Of a DNA stretch of 64,000 nt, positions 1 to 12,175 are shown one piece after another. Location of the stretch: NCBI GenBank assembly GCA_003971905.1, contig RSEE01000108.1, forward strand, positions 124,001 to 188,000, written 5' to 3'. A program made the translations under genes and the position numbers. This stretch comes from Moniliella sp. 'wahieum' (Eukaryota; Basidiomycota; Moniliellomycetes; Moniliellales; Moniliellaceae). The notes beneath the pieces are model-generated. The model saw only the letters and a list, made by a program, of their open reading frames with translations. It was not told the origin of the DNA and did no database searches. Numbering within the stretch: position 1 is the first letter of the stretch; each line of letters opens with the position of its first letter.

Positions 1-130
1 CAAACGGTTGGCCGACCAGCACGGCGGCCATGCCCCCAACTCCGCCAGAGAGGAAGGATTTGATCGGGTCCGTGTCGCCCCGCTGCTCCTCGTACGAAAC
101 GGACACGTCCTCGACGGATGGGTCGGACAT
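1..130 (-). CDS. Mitochondrial carrier family protein (SLC25), N-terminal fragment
   Basis: Minus-strand reading starts at an ATG at 128-130 and runs off the left edge, giving 43 residues. It has a short acidic N-terminus followed by DPIKSFLSGGVGG and AAVLVGQPF. This is the start of the first transmembrane helix of a mitochondrial carrier, just before the usual P-x-D/E-x-x-K/R signature, which lies outside the window. Members move metabolites across the inner mitochondrial membrane. The phrase before the signature resembles fungal carnitine/acylcarnitine and basic-amino-acid carriers, but the substrate cannot be decided from the first helix. The family is fairly secure and the subfamily is open. 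The upstream neighbour on the same strand is the PP2C gene. Confidence 0.75.
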   Translation of the reverse strand, partial: MSDPSVEDVSVSYEEQRGDTDPIKSFLSGGVGGMAAVLVGQPF

Positions 131-783
131 GATGGAGGCACCAGGCGCAGAGCGGGTGCGGCGACGAGGTAGATAGGATGGGTTAAACCAACGCGCAATC
201 TTTTCTTCGGTGGATTCAGGGTTCTGGAAGCAATCATCAATCATCGATTAATCATCACATCAACGGGTCGATCATCGAGATCATCGATGGCTCAGAGTCC
301 GGCGGGTTTGGAACGTTCATTAATTTATCTCATCCCGGCAATTTCGCCTGGCCTACACCGTCTCTCACAGCTGCCTGTGGCCTCTAGGCCACAACAGACG
401 GGGGGGCAAGAGAGCAGCCGAGAGACACGTCGGATCGACCATTTGCATCAATCCTTTCCGGTGAAGGGGGGCATCCGGGTTCACCTTGAACGTTCAACGA
501 ACGAACGAACGAGCTAACGAACGTGATGGATGATCCAAGCATCACAAGAGCGAGCTAAGCGCTAACAACGAGCAAAACGGAGGGCCAGTACGCCAAGCAG
601 GCGGGAGAGGAATCTGGTATGGGTACAATGGGCGCATCGTGCGCAGCGACAATAACAGAGCAAAAGGATGGGGGGGTGGGGGGGGAGGGGGGGTGCAAGC
701 GAGGTAAAAAGGTCGTCCATGGTTTTTGGTTGTAGTTCGAGTGCAAAAGAAAAGCTCAAAGCTCAATGCTCAAAACCCAAAGC
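131..783. other. Intergenic region between carrier and phosphatase genes
   Basis: No gene is seen. It must hold the carrier promoter and the 3' end of the phosphatase gene. It contains ATC/GAT-rich patches at about 233-287, a run of aacg repeats at about 493-521, homopolymer G tracts at 668-695 and short ctcaaagct repeats at 753-791. Confidence 0.5.
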
Positions 784-2997
784 TCAAAGCTTGGCGCGCT
801 CAGGCAGGCGGTCGTGGAGGAGAATGACGTTGACCGTGATGTCGTCCCGGTACCGGCGCGATTCCGGCGACGGGATGGCCAACAAACCTGAGACGCGCTC
901 GCGATGGGCACCGCCGAGCGCATTGCGGATCAGGTGGGTGGATAAGTTGTCGTCGGCAAAAGTAAATGTTTGGTCTGCCTTGGAAGGAGGCGTCAAGGGG
1001 TTGCTCCCTGTCTGGGCAGGTGGGAGGAGGGGGAGACGCCGTGATTGGGACCATGAAGGACATGAGCCAAGAGAGATGTCGTCTTCACATCCCCTTTAAG
1101 CCCAGCCAGGTGGCCAGCAACCAACGCCCCCACCTCGTCGTTGGACAGCATGTCCCACAACCCATCGGTGGCCATGACAATGAAGCGCAGCTCCTTCCTC
1201 CCCCGCCGGTCAGACGAAGGAGTTAAGGGCGGCAAGTGCTGTACCTGGACAAGCGGCTCAGGGGTGACATAAGGCGGGGTACGCAGCAAACTCGGAATCC
1301 GCCGCGCCTCAGCCACACCTCCCGGCACAAACGCATTGTAAAGGCGCTCCTGCAGGGATCGATCCCATTTATAACCGCATCTCCAAACGCCCGTGTAGGT
1401 TCCAGACCGCCAAGAACCCGGCCACGCATGATGACCTGGTCCGCTTCTTGAGGCGGGTGCTCAGCACGCATGCGCGCTACCTCGGACGGGTTCCGGCCGG
1501 TCTGGTCCGTTGACAGCGGCTCAAACACCCATGTTTGCGAGCTGGGATTCCAGAACCCACCGATCGCACGCGAGTCGCCCGTACAAGCCACATATACGTT
1601 TCCCCGTGCCGAGTCAATGTAGGTCAGCAAGGCACAGGAACCATTCATCGCGGGTCGCAAAGCATCGTACGCAGCTTGTTGTCGCTCCGCTAGGGTGGGA
1701 CCAGACGGCGGAGTGGTCCCCCCCAATAATCTGGCAAAGCGGCTCACACTGGTCGCCTCCGTCGGCGGCGCCGAGGACGAAGCGGATACAATATGCTGCT
1801 GGGAGGTAGTGTGTATTGGACAAGGCAGCCACCAGTAGCTCGTACTCATGCAGCAGCTCGACCGGGGTCGAGCAGATTTCTTTATCTAAATTGGCAAACG
1901 CTTTCCTCAATGCCATCTCGACCAAACTTGGGTCGGCATCAAGGGCAACGTTAGGATAGGTCGGGGCTGCACCGTTGGATGAGAGGAAGGCTTGCCGCCC
2001 AACAGTCCCCCGAGGGATAATGCGCTGGCCCACGGTCTTGGACCTGGGCTCACAAGTGCTGCTGACCCGCCCCTAGCGGCGGCCAACTGAGAATATTCCG
2101 CTTGTTGGCGAAAGAGCTTGTCAAGCTCAAGGGCAACGAATGGGATCAGTTTTTGGGCAAGGAGGGTGGACGTGGCGCTCCCTGCATGTCCGTCCATGAC
2201 GGCAAAAAAGCAAAGGTCGCCCTTGGTGTTCCCCAAGGGAGCTGCCCCAGCGGCAGGCCAGTCCCGCTCAACAATTACCTCGGCGCGCTTGTCTTCGCAG
2301 GGCGCATTGGATGCTACCGAATTGGTGTCAAACCGAGCCACACGGCAAGCGCCGGGGGACGGTCGACCTGGGTAGATCGTTCGTGCGAACGAAGCACCCG
2401 GTCAACCTCATTGGCAGCTAGCGCCGTGACAATCTTGTATCCACCCCATCTGCACTGGATCGACGCACGGCAAATTGGGTTGGGGCGGCGGGTGGAAAGG
2501 GATCGTGAGCCAAACCCGCCGCCGGATCCGGGTGGTGTGAGGTACCAGCACCGAGTGTGACACATCCAACAACCAGGGCCGCATAGGCGGGCCAGTGCTG
2601 GCGCAAGTGGGCAGCAACAACAGAGTTGTTGGATGGCTTGCGCGGACCAGTGGAGAAGGATCGGTCATGGAGCGCAGCATGACGGATGAGCGCTTCGGGG
2701 ATCTGGAATGTGAGGGGGCGGGACAGGCAGGCTTGCCTCGTGGGGGTGGGGGCACTGGGCTGGTGGCGCCAGATGGCTCGGGGCGGATCGGGGCAACGCG
2801 TGAGCGGCGAAGGGCTCGGCTGGGGTGGGCGGAGGGCCGACGAGGGAGAGGCGAGCAGGAATCCTCGCCAGCCGAGTCGGATGCGGACGAGTCGCTGTCA
2901 CTGGTCCAGGCGGTGGAGGCAGAGGTCGTGCGGGTGGACAGCGAGCCGCCCACGCCGGCCGAGGGACGCGACATGTCGGCCGCGCCACGGAGGGCAC
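784..2997 (-). CDS. PTC5: PP2C-family protein phosphatase, Ptc5/pyruvate dehydrogenase phosphatase-like
   Basis: A Mn/Mg-dependent Ser/Thr phosphatase of the PPM family, probably mitochondrial, where Ptc5-type enzymes reactivate the pyruvate dehydrogenase complex. Seen in order: an arginine-rich N-terminus without acidic residues, a hydrophobic stretch AALVVGCVTLGAG (about 2540-2580), CEDKRAE and FFAVMDGHAG (metal-binding Asp), MNGSCALLTYID with ACTGDSRA, VLGGLEPTRAFGDAV, FIVMATDGLWDMLS, then NLSTHLIRNALGG and a final RRYRDDITVNVI. The last two are typical of the Ptc5 group. The reading changes frame several times. One clear case is near 1365, where a single missing base separates GDAV from YKWDRSLQERLYNAFVPGG. 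The stop at 784 is firm; the start (2997 or nearby) is not. Family confidence is high and boundary confidence is low. Confidence 0.8.
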
Positions 2998-5900
2998 GGC
3001 GTGCGCCGGCGCCTACGCCAGGGCCATGGGCGTTGCCACTGGAGGGGTGTGGGGGCCATGGGCGCGGCGACGCGGAGGCGGCGGGGGGGGCGACGCAGGG
3101 GGGGAGGGGGATGGATAGGAGTAGGTGTAGGTGTGGGCCAGCCGTGCGTGCGCACGGAGGCGCAGCGCGGTGCGGGCAGCGGCCGCGGCGGGGCGCAGCG
3201 GCGGCGGACGGCGAGGCAGCATGGAGGAGCGCTGCGCGCAGACGCTCAGACGCCCAGACAGCCAGGCGGCGGCGGTGGCGTGGCCAGGGAAGGACGCAGG
3301 CAGACGCTGGCGGTGCGCGAGATGGGATGCGAGAGGAGAGGGCAGAGGAGATAGCAGAGGAGATGGCAGATGAGATGGTGGTGGTGGGGCACCAAAGTTC
3401 GAACTGCGGGCGCAGGCCCAGTGCCGAGCGGCGTGGCTGCCTGCACGGGGGAAGTGTTGCTGCCGGGGCTGCCCGTCGACACTGGCGCCGTGCAGCACAC
3501 GAGCAGCAGGCAGCACACGCACTCTGCCCGCCGGCTCCGACTTGGTCCGGGCCGACTTGTGCGCAATCATTAGTCACTAATCACTAATCATGAATCAGCG
3601 GGAATAAGCGCTGCTGGCGTAGGATTGCTTCCCACGCCCTGTCCCATCCCATCTGCCCTCCATCTGCCCTCCACCCCCCTCGGCTCCGCACCCAGGTAAG
3701 CGTCAACCTTCACAGCTCCCCAACCACAGCGCGCTCCAACCAGTAGCACGCATGGGGGGCCAGTGCCCATCGCAGACAGGGGGGCCGGGCACACACGCAC
3801 CGCGTATCAGTAAAGCCGTTCGACGCCATGGTCACAGGCCCACCTTTGAGACCGACGGGCTGAATCTATCAGCAGAGAATGAGGCCGATGAGGCATCTTG
3901 CTAGCAAATGGCATGGGGTTTACACAGCAGTAGGGGGGGGACAGTTAATACACCGAATAAGGAGAGCCAGCCGCGGTCGCAGTCTCAACACTCTTTTGTT
4001 GTAGCAGCTCTCGAGCGAAGCGTCCTGCTGCTGCTCGGTGGCGATGCTCCTCTTCTTCCTCTATCAGTGAGTTCCACGAGATGTGGTGGAGTTCACCTCT
4101 CCCTTTCCCAGTGCACACTGATATATAAAGGGACCGTCGGAAGGAACCCCTGGCACCTGCAAAAGCACAGATAACACACGCAGTGCATATGTCGCCGTTC
4201 ACCCTAGTAGTAATATATGTACGGGATCGCGGGTCCCAATATAGTCCTTATCCTCACCTTATGCCTCCCACGCCTCGTCCCGTCCTCCTCCTCCGCCGTC
4301 GGCGCTTTGCGGATGTCTCAAGCGAGGCCATCCAAGTACAGTTGCACTTGCTGCGCGAGGAACGGGTACAGGGTAAATATGGAGCTGGAGACTATAGTCT
4401 AAGGAACGCCAAATGTATAGTTGAACGCGTTGTCGTCATGTGTTCAACGAAAACCACAACATTGCGACCACCGGTCCCGTTAGTTCGTTGAACTTCGTGA
4501 GTAGTTGCTGCCCATTTTCTCTCCCATGTGCGACAGCGCTTGCCACTATTACTTCCTCTCGTAAATGTGTTCGCCGTGGTTTACGCGTCCATGGAAACAA
4601 CACAGTAGTACAATCGATCGCCATTGACCTCGTTGGCCAAATGTACAAATCAAGCGGACAACCACGCATATCATGGACATCCCATTAGAAGAGGCAAGCT
4701 CATGAGCATGTCAAAGTGATCGTCTTTCTTAGTATAGTACCTGTGGATAGAGATGCACCGATATTACTGGCATGTGCGCGCATGTCATCACTCTTGTCAG
4801 TGTTATAACCAATGCTATAGTTTTCTCCCGCGTGTAGTATATGACAGAGTCGGGCGAACACGTGCAGTGTTTGTGCAAAGCAGTGCGCCTGTTGCTTACG
4901 CCCCTTCTGTGCATGCGCCTTCTGCCTTGGAGTACGCCTAGCACCATGTCAACCCACCCCGCCGTCGTCGCTGACAGAGCGCGATCATTGCCACCACAAC
5001 GTTCACACTATATGTACCCTCGTTGCACCGTCACAGCGAGAGAGACGCCCTGCCAACGGCAGGATTGAAAACGCATTCCCACTGCCTCTGTCATGACAGC
5101 ACATGCCCTGTGCACGAGATGGACAGAGCCAAAGTAGATGGGGCATGGTTTGCTCTCCTGCAACGATCCCGTCACTGACAAAGCCTCTTTCTCAATTTCA
5201 AACCTTCTCATGGCTTTTGGCCCCCCCCCATGGACTTCTTTTACGGGAGGACCGTGCACTGTCCTTTAGAGATGGTATTATGTGTTCTCCTGACAGATCA
5301 CACCCATAATCCCACACCGCGTCTGTGAGTATGCCCCCTGTTCTAGATCTTCCTTGACCCCTTTGTGTATCTTTCTTTCATCACGCGATCTTGTTTCCCG
5401 TGCGAATGCCTCTCCTTCCTCTGGTATAAATATAGGGCGCCATTCCATATGCATATGTGTGCAGCCTGAATGAATACCTGAATGAATACCACAGCATCCC
5501 AAGCAAGCCCCCCCTTCATCTCCTCTAGTAGAATTACCCCTTGTCGGGCAATACCTCCCTGTCTTCCCATGCGAGGTCAAAAAGCTACCCCCTTTTCTCC
5601 TCACAGCAATCGAGAGGTTGCTATTTGCAGGACCGAGATGGGCTCTCAGCCCGTTAGTAGGCATCATAAATACCGTGCGCATTCTCAGTACGATATCAAC
5701 CCAAGCGCTGCCATCACCACGTGGACTGCACTGTTTACCACATCAAGGTCCGTTCAGGCCGCCGGGCCCATGCATGTCCTGGTCGCACGGGGGGGCTGGT
5801 GTGTACACTGCATCTGGGCTGGTTGAGGGAGAGCCACCGTAGGGCCAAAATGCTCACGTACTAATCTCGACTGGACTCACCCGCCCGCGTCCCACCCCCT

Positions 5901-7601
5901 CTGCCGCAGCAGACGGTGCTATAGGCCTTAGGACGGATGAGGATGAGTGGGAGGACTGGGTGGTTTGTATGCCGTCCTAAGGGGGGGGCTTGGTTACTGT
6001 GGCTCTGAAAGAGGACGCATGGCGCAAGGCCGGGCCTGTGGACAAAATGGGGACGGTGGAGCAAAAGATCGATCGGTGGTGCCAAGGATGGTGGTCTGCG
6101 TCGTCTGAAATGAATGTCAAGTATACGACCCCGCCAGGATTTCTTACAAAACATCCACATGTTTCCTCTCTCGGTCCTCATGGCTATATACTTGAGTAGA
6201 CTGTAGGCCAAGGCGCCTTATCACCTTTGACCTCCGAAGTCTCCGCATGGATACTCCGGCTTCAATGTTTGAACCCCTGTCTCCTCTATATCGGTGTGGC
6301 ATACGGCTTAGACCTCAACCACTGTCATCCCGATTGCATTGCTCTTGATTACCAGAGATTCATCACCCTACCCCTTGGGTTCCTCCGGCCTTACAGACTA
6401 TGCCGAGTGGGGTATAATATGGGCCTGTTGGAACATTCGGAGGATCAGTGGAGGGGTGGGTCGCACGTTGCGGGACACGGAACACAGGAGGCGACGCTTG
6501 CGTAATGCGGGAGGATGGGATAGGCGTTTGGAAGCCGGGAGGAGCTGTGCGCTGTGCCTTTGAGCGTTGGAAGAGGCAGAAGGCGACAAGGACGCCACGC
6601 CCACAGTACCGCCGGGACGCATGAGCCAAGGGCGTGTGTTGTGGTGCAGGAAAAGACTGCTGGTTGGAGGGGAAGAATAGAATCACACCATTGGTTGGAG
6701 GGGTGTGGTGAGATTGGTGACGGAGAGGAGAGCGTCTGGGGGTGGCGGCGAGCGGTGTGTACTACGCGATGGCATCAGCATTCTTACCTGGGGGGTGCTG
6801 GATCTGGGCGAATGGGCTTGCGGTGTGCGTGGTGCTCCGCGGGCAACGCGGAGGCAGAGGCAGAGGGGCGTGGTGCAGGGGGCAGGCCGAGGCGCTGAGG
6901 CTGCGTGCTGAGGCTGAGCGCGCAGGCTGAGCCGCGCTGAGCGCCGCACGGGGGCAGCCAGCCGCCTCGCGCAGCGCCCCGGCGCGCCAGAGCAGTGCTC
7001 TGTCTGAGCACGGCGTCTCAGTGCGGCGCGTGGGCGCGTGACCCATCACGCGTGGCGCCCACCGCCCGCCGGCCAGCGAACCGACAGCCGCTCGCGCTCG
7101 CTCCCCACCAGCCGCCCTCCCACACTTCCCCCTGCCCCCTCCCGGCCTGCCCCTGGGCGCGCAGTCGCCCAGTCTCCCTTGGCGCACGCACCCAGCACTG
7201 CCCCCCGCCCGCCGCCGTGACGCAGCCATCCATCATGCATCATGCATCACCCTGGTCACGCTTCTCCTCCCCCATCACCCATCGCGTTCGGGTGGAATCA
7301 TTGATCACTTGCCACCTTCTCTGCTGGCTGGTGCGCACGCGTCCTCTCTCTGCGCCGCCCTCGCGGCCCTCGCCCCGCCCTCGCGCCGCCCTCGCCCCGT
7401 CGCCTGCCGCCGCCACCCAGCTCCAGCGCAGGCTGCTCCTCTCGGCTGCGGTCGCTCGTCTCTCTGCGGTGCGATGATGGGTCCCGCGCGTCTGTCTGTG
7501 CGCCGCCCCCGTGCCGTGTCAGTCGAGTTGCCCCTGTCGCCGCTGGTGTCGCTGCCGCCCTCGGCGTCCTCTTCGCCGCTGCCTCTTCTGCTGTCCTTGC
7601 C
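2998..7601. other. Long region with no recognised gene
   Basis: About 4.6 kb. The part at 2998-3600 is GC-rich and low-complexity and may still belong to the 5' end of the phosphatase gene. From about 3900 to 6500 the base composition drops and only short frames occur; none reads like a known family. At 6830-7000 there are repeated gctgag-type words, and a catcatgcatcatgcatcac block lies at about 7231. 7300-7600 is the likely promoter and leader of the glycosyltransferase gene. Confidence 0.4.
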
Positions 7602-8894
7602 ATGCGAAGACAAGCGCCCCGACCCCCCGCCCCCTCCTCCGCGTTCCGCCCGCCTCCGGCCGCGCGCGCTGCCACAGCCACGGCTGTCCTGGCCATTTGC
7701 GTTCTCCTCCTCCTGGGAACGATCATCGTGCTCGGCACCGTCTGGGCCTTTTCCACGCCCCCTCCAGCGCCTGCCTATCCCCGGCCGAACTGAGCCTGGT
7801 AGACCCCTCCTTTCATGGACCGACCCCACCACGATCGCACGACCGGCACGAACCCCCTCCGCCTCTGCCTCCGCTCTGCCTCCGCCTCTGCCCCCGCCTC
7901 TGCCTCCGCCTCTCGCCTCGGCTGCCCCGCCCCAACCCCCCCCGCGGCCTGTCCCGCCCCCGCCCCGCCCCCACACTGGGTGCCCACCTCGTCCAATAGC
8001 GAGTACCTGGGCCACTTTGTCCCCGGGATGCACAATGGCACGCGCCCCCACCGCGGGGGAGAAGATCTCGAGATTCACCAGACGTGGAAGACAGCGTCGG
8101 TGCCGGCCAAATGGAAGGCGAACCCACAAGGCTGTCGCGCCATGCACCCCGACTACGACTACATCCTCTGGACCGATCAGGATGCGCGCGCGTTCATCCA
8201 GGCTGAGTACGCTTGGTTCTTGCCCACGTTTGATGGCTACCGGTACAACATCCAACGTGCCGATGCGATTCGCTACTTTGTCCTGCATCGCTACGGAGGC
8301 ATCTACATGGACTTGGACATGGGCTGTTCCCCCCCATGGATCCGCTCTTGCAATTCGAAGTGGTCCTGCCGCAGACCAAGCCGGTGGGCGTGTCGAATGA
8401 CCTGATGCTTGCTGCACCCGGCCTGCATTCATGACGCATGCCATCCACCTGCTCGCCCAGAGCAGTAAGAATTACCTGATTCCCTATGCGACAGTCATGT
8501 TCTCCACGGCCCATGTTCCTCAGCGGAGCGTATGGCCAATTTGCGCGGCTGCATGGCATAGCATCCCCGTCCACCCCCTCCGACCCTGAACGGGGCAAGA
8601 CGGGCGTGCGCGTCCTGCCACAAATCTTGTATGGTAAGCTACAGAACCCCCGCCGGGACTGCACACCCAGCCGGCGCGTTCTACAGCCACTTTTACGGCT
8701 CCTCCTGGCACGCCGGCGACGCGAGCTTGATCAAGCTCCTGGGAAACAGCGGATGGTTCGTCATGGCCATCGGACTGGTCGTGGTGGGCATGTGGGTCTA
8801 CCGTGCGTATCGCAGGCCCGGCCACCCGGTCTACCAAGAGCGTCTGCTCGAAGTAGATGTGCACCCCCTAAGGCCTAACCCGTTAGCGCGGTAG
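7602..8894 (+). CDS. Mannosyl phosphorylinositol ceramide synthase-like glycosyltransferase (Sur1/Csh1 family)
   Basis: A type II Golgi glycosyltransferase that would add mannose to inositol phosphorylceramide. Seen in order: an N-terminal membrane anchor AICVLLLLGTIIVLGTVWAF within 7602-7793; a glycosyltransferase sugar-binding (DXD) region with IHQTWKT, YILWTDQDAR, DAIRYFVLHRYGG and the catalytic YMDLDMG (about 8300-8330); a stretch matching the family's 'GVSNDLM' and 'IPYATVMFSTGPMFLSGAYGQ' segments; and a C-terminal membrane helix WFVMAIGLVVVGMWVY. Anchor and catalytic part are in the same frame but separated by a stop at 7791, so a short intron or a sequence error lies in the proline/serine-rich stretch 7793-7995. 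Two more frame changes occur near 8335 and 8430-8500. The stop at 8892-8894 is firm. The family is secure; exact substrate is inferred. Confidence 0.78.
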
Positions 8895-9663
8895 GCATGA
8901 CAACACTAAGACAACCAACGCCCGTGATGAATTTTCTTTTTTTTTCGCTATGCCTTTGCCCCACCTGCACTGTATCCCCACTTCCTCCCCCTCCTTTCCC
9001 AGTCATACATGTGTGCACATCTCAACCGCATCTTGTTCCCAACCAGCCGCTGGACCCACCGCACACAGTAAGGGCCCCACTATTCTAGTCAAGGCAAGGT
9101 CAGGGGGGAGCCAGGCCATCGGATGGGATGCATCGCCAGCCAAAGCGATGAGATGAATCCTTGAATCCTCAACTTAATCCTCCGTGCCCGCCCCCGATCC
9201 AGATCCACATGCAGTGGAATTCGTCCCTACGCAGACAGGGCTGGATGTCAGTCTGCCTCGCCTAGGATGTGTCGTAGTTCCTCGCTGCCGGTCCTGCCGT
9301 CGCTTTCTCTCTTTCTGCATGGTGCGATACCTACGTGTGCAAACAGTGCAGGAACGGTACGTTGAGTACGTTGAGTGCAGCGCCCCACCCAAATCCCAAA
9401 CGTCCTAGCCGAAAAAAAGATGCCCTTTTCCTGCCAAGAAAGGACTAGGCTTGCCATTCCCGTACCGTACCGTTCCCAGCTGCCAAAGCCTCACTGGGTT
9501 GCTATGTCCTGTCCTTTCCTGTCCATCGCCATCTACCGCGCATGCCCGAGGTAGCCCGGCCTGGGTCGGCGGGTCCCATGGGAGAGGGGAGAATGATCTT
9601 GAGGGGACTGGCATCACTGCCACTGCCCATACCAATGCTAATGCCAATGCCAAAGCCTGGGGA
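8895..9663. other. Convergent intergenic region
   Basis: Lies between the plus-strand glycosyltransferase and the minus-strand ATP synthase gene, so it holds both 3' ends. No gene is recognised. There is a T run at 8936-8945 and a gttgagtac repeat at 9361-9377. Confidence 0.45.
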
Positions 9664-10142
9664 TCATGTGCGCGTCCTCTCATCCAGCAAGAAACCTCGT
9701 CTAGTGTTCATGGGCACCTGGGGGGGAGAACGCACAGCACCGAGCGCAGATCGCCAAAAGATCAGTCATCCCATTGGCACGCAGCATGCGCATGTGGGCG
9801 GGGCTAACCCTGGGCACGGCCAGGGGGAAGGCGTAAGGGTAACGTACCGCCGTGGACTTGGTGTTGAGCGTGTAGCCAAAGACGGAGATGAAGATGCCGT
9901 AGACAGGAACGGTTTGCCCGACAACCTTTTTTGCCTGCAAACCAGCCCGACGCTCGGGGGCCGGGCCCTTGGGCAGCTTGGAGTACAAGTCGACAAATCT
10001 CGAGCTGGCGCTGCTGCCGGCCGGCCGCGGACGCGAGCGGGGGTGGCGACCTTGGGCGGGATGGGCAGCGCACGCGCCGGCGCCGAGGTGCAAAGCCACG
10101 CGCCAGACGAGGAGCAGCAGTTCGGGCAACAGGAGCAAGCAT
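9664..10142 (-). CDS. ATP17: ATP synthase subunit f, mitochondrial
   Basis: A small subunit of the membrane F-o part of mitochondrial ATP synthase. The minus-strand start at 10140-10142 gives MLAPVARTAAPRLARGFA, an Arg/Ala-rich mitochondrial presequence. It is followed, with frame changes, by LPIPPKVATP, SSRFVDLYSKLPKGPAP, GLQAKKVVGQTVPVYGIF and SVFGYTLNTKST. The pair PPKVATP and YSKLPKGPAP is the signature of fungal subunit f, and the hydrophobic end is the single membrane helix. A likely intron runs from 9847 (gtacgt) to 9718 (cccccag) on the minus strand. The last exon then ends at 9664, or at 9701 if the other phase is used. Length (about 100-115 residues) fits the family. The presequence and PPKVATP are in different frames, so at least one base error is likely. 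Confidence 0.7.
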
Positions 10143-10959
10143 CGTCAGGCTTCAGGCGAGCGGTGGTGGAAGCTCGCCCGGCCGCGCCGACGACGCTGCC
10201 CCCGGGGGCGGGCGCGCACGCCGGATTACAATGCGTTCTTCCTGCACTGCGCCAGTGTCCGCCCGTGCCAGCGCCAGCAAAGCGGCTTACCTCACTTAAC
10301 ATTGCAATCCCAGCCTCCCTTTCGCCCTGGTGTGGTCACGTGCCTGGCGGGGCGGGAGCGCAAGTGCTGCTAGTAAGCCCGTCTCTCCCAGCGGCCCCTC
10401 TGGCCTCAGTGGGCGTCTCCATTCCGTTGTCCCTATCGTCATCTCCAAAGGCACCACCCTGCTCACCACCCAGACCGTCGCCACCACGTTCGGCTGCGCA
10501 GGCACTTGCACATTACCTTGGTCCTTGACCTGCTCGGTGGTTCGGCATGTGCGGCCGCACGTGAAGCTTCCAGACGGTTGCCATGACGGCGAAACAGATG
10601 CTGATGCGCCTCCACATGGGCTCCTTGGTTACGCGCCCTTCGTCCTGCCCCACACATCTCTTGCCAACCTACACGAGATTGAGTCCTGAACCTGATTACT
10701 GAGTACTGATTGGTGACGCTTGCCAGCCTCGGCGTGGCTGTGCGCGTGGCATACAACGTGTGCGTAGGCGAGAATGGAGGCATGGATGGGCGGAGCAGAA
10801 GGGGAGAAGAGCAGGGTACGGGTCGAGTGGCCAAGGTGGATGAACGGACAGCAGGCGCAGGAGGAGAGGGTATCCAGCTAGGAAAACAACCCAATCCAAT
10901 GAAGGGAGTGGAACAGTTGCATGGCCCAAACGGAAACAGTATTCGCTCCCCAAAAGAAA
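10143..10959. other. Intergenic, ATP17 upstream region
   Basis: No recognisable gene on either strand. It should contain the ATP17 promoter on the minus strand. Frames at 10330-10689 (+) and 10463-10894 (-) exist but show no family features and look like chance frames in GC-rich DNA. Confidence 0.4.
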
Positions 10960-11041
10960 GGTCCCACTGGGATTCGAACCCAGGTTTCAGGAATGTGAAA
11001 GCATCAGAATCCTACTTGCTAACCAACTACAATATGGAACC
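10960..11041 (-). tRNA. tRNA-Gln (anticodon CTG) with intron
   Basis: Reads on the minus strand as an 82-nt gene. The acceptor stem GGTTCCA pairs with TGGGACC, the T arm is CTGGG-TTCGAAT-CCCAG, and the anticodon stem TAGGA pairs with TCCTG. The anticodon loop is TTCTGA plus T, giving CTG in positions 34-36. About 10 extra nucleotides (TGCTTTCACA) sit just 3' of position 37, the canonical site of nuclear tRNA introns. The body matches eukaryotic tRNA-Gln. Confidence 0.92.
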
Positions 11042-11927
11042 TTGATTGGGAAAGAGCAAATTCTAGAGACTATGTACAAGGGAGGCAGAATCAATTCCTA
11101 CGTTCGTTCTCAGAAGCAACTCATGTGACAGCAGGACCAGAATGACAGATGACGATGACGATGACATGCGACAGACAGACTGGCGCTGCATGATGCATGC
11201 ATGACGAGGGTGGTCAAAGCCGCCGGGTGCGCTGCGCGCTGAGGCTGAGTTGCTTCTTCGGAGAACGGGCGACTGGGGACGCGAGGGCAAAGGGGAATCA
11301 GTTACTCAGGCCTGGGAAGCGGGAAGGCCCCAAGGCACAGAATGCACATCCTGCTCATGGCGGCTGACGCGTTGACGTGTGGACATCAACGTGAGGGTTG
11401 GGCCGCTGGGGCTGGACTGGGCGGGGCCGACGCAGACTCCAACACAGGGCCAGTGCCCAGGCAGCCCACCAAGCTAGCAAGGAAGCAAGCGGTGGCTGGC
11501 GTGTGGCTGGCCAGACGCCTGGTCCGACGGTCTTTGGTCGTGTCTTTTCTTCTTGGCCCGGCAGGCCATCGCCCCCCCGATAGCCCCGCCTATACCCGCA
11601 GGGGTAACGCGCGTCGTCGGCTGCCTCCCAGCGGCAAGCCACGCTTTGGAGCAACGCGAAATCGACAATCCCCGCCCCAGTGCCACTGTCCACGGCCGGT
11701 TGGGGCTAGGGTTGCCGCACCTGTCCACTGTGCTTGTCGGCGGGGCCTTGCCGCTGGGCGCGTGAACGTTTCAACTCGGCCGCCTCGCGCCACGCACACT
11801 CTTTGCTGCCCCCGTGCCTGTCGCCACCTCTCCGTATCACCCCCATCACCCCCTATCACCACCACTCCCTTCCCCCCTCTGGCCAGCTCAGCCTCGTGTG
11901 GTGCTTCTTCTTTCCATCCCGCCACAC

Positions 11928-12034
11928 ACCCCATCCCCATCCCCATCCCCATCCCCATCCCCATCCCCATCCCCATCCCCATCCCCTCCCCATCCCCATC
12001 CCCATCCCCATCCCCATCCCCATCCCCATCCCAT
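11928..12034. repeat. (CCCCAT)n hexanucleotide microsatellite
   Basis: About 17 nearly perfect tandem CCCCAT units with a few slips, 140-250 bp upstream of the likely histidine kinase start. Probably in the 5' untranslated region and likely length-variable. Confidence 0.95.
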
Positions 12035-12044
12035 CCCCGTCCCC

Positions 12045-12090
12045 CCACCACCACCACCACCACCACCACCACCACCACCACCACCACCAC
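12045..12090. repeat. (CCA)n trinucleotide microsatellite
   Basis: About 15 uninterrupted CCA units immediately after the CCCCAT tract, ahead of the histidine kinase start. Confidence 0.95.
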
Positions 12091-12175
12091 TCCCTTCATC
12101 CCCACTCCCACCCAGGGTGCGTCCGAGTGGGTGCACACCACACTGTCTTCCCCTCCCACAAGCCACCCCCCCAGC

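Larger units (their letters stand above)
11042..12175. other. Histidine kinase upstream region with microsatellites
   Basis: No separate gene is seen between tRNA-Gln and the kinase start. The region holds gacgatgacgatgac-type repeats at about 11149-11165 and two long microsatellites, listed separately, that would lie in the 5' leader or promoter of the kinase. Confidence 0.45.

Noticed and set aside
5278-5682. Minus-strand frame with several Cys and His
   Set aside because: The spacing fits no zinc-binding module, it lies in a gene-poor stretch, and it has no plausible promoter.
7305-8444. 379-codon minus-strand frame rich in Gly/Arg
   Set aside because: Antisense of the glycosyltransferase and its GC-rich leader, with no motif of its own.
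9542-10528. 328-codon plus-strand frame
   Set aside because: It overlaps the ATP synthase subunit f gene on the opposite strand and has no family features. GC-rich DNA gives long chance frames.
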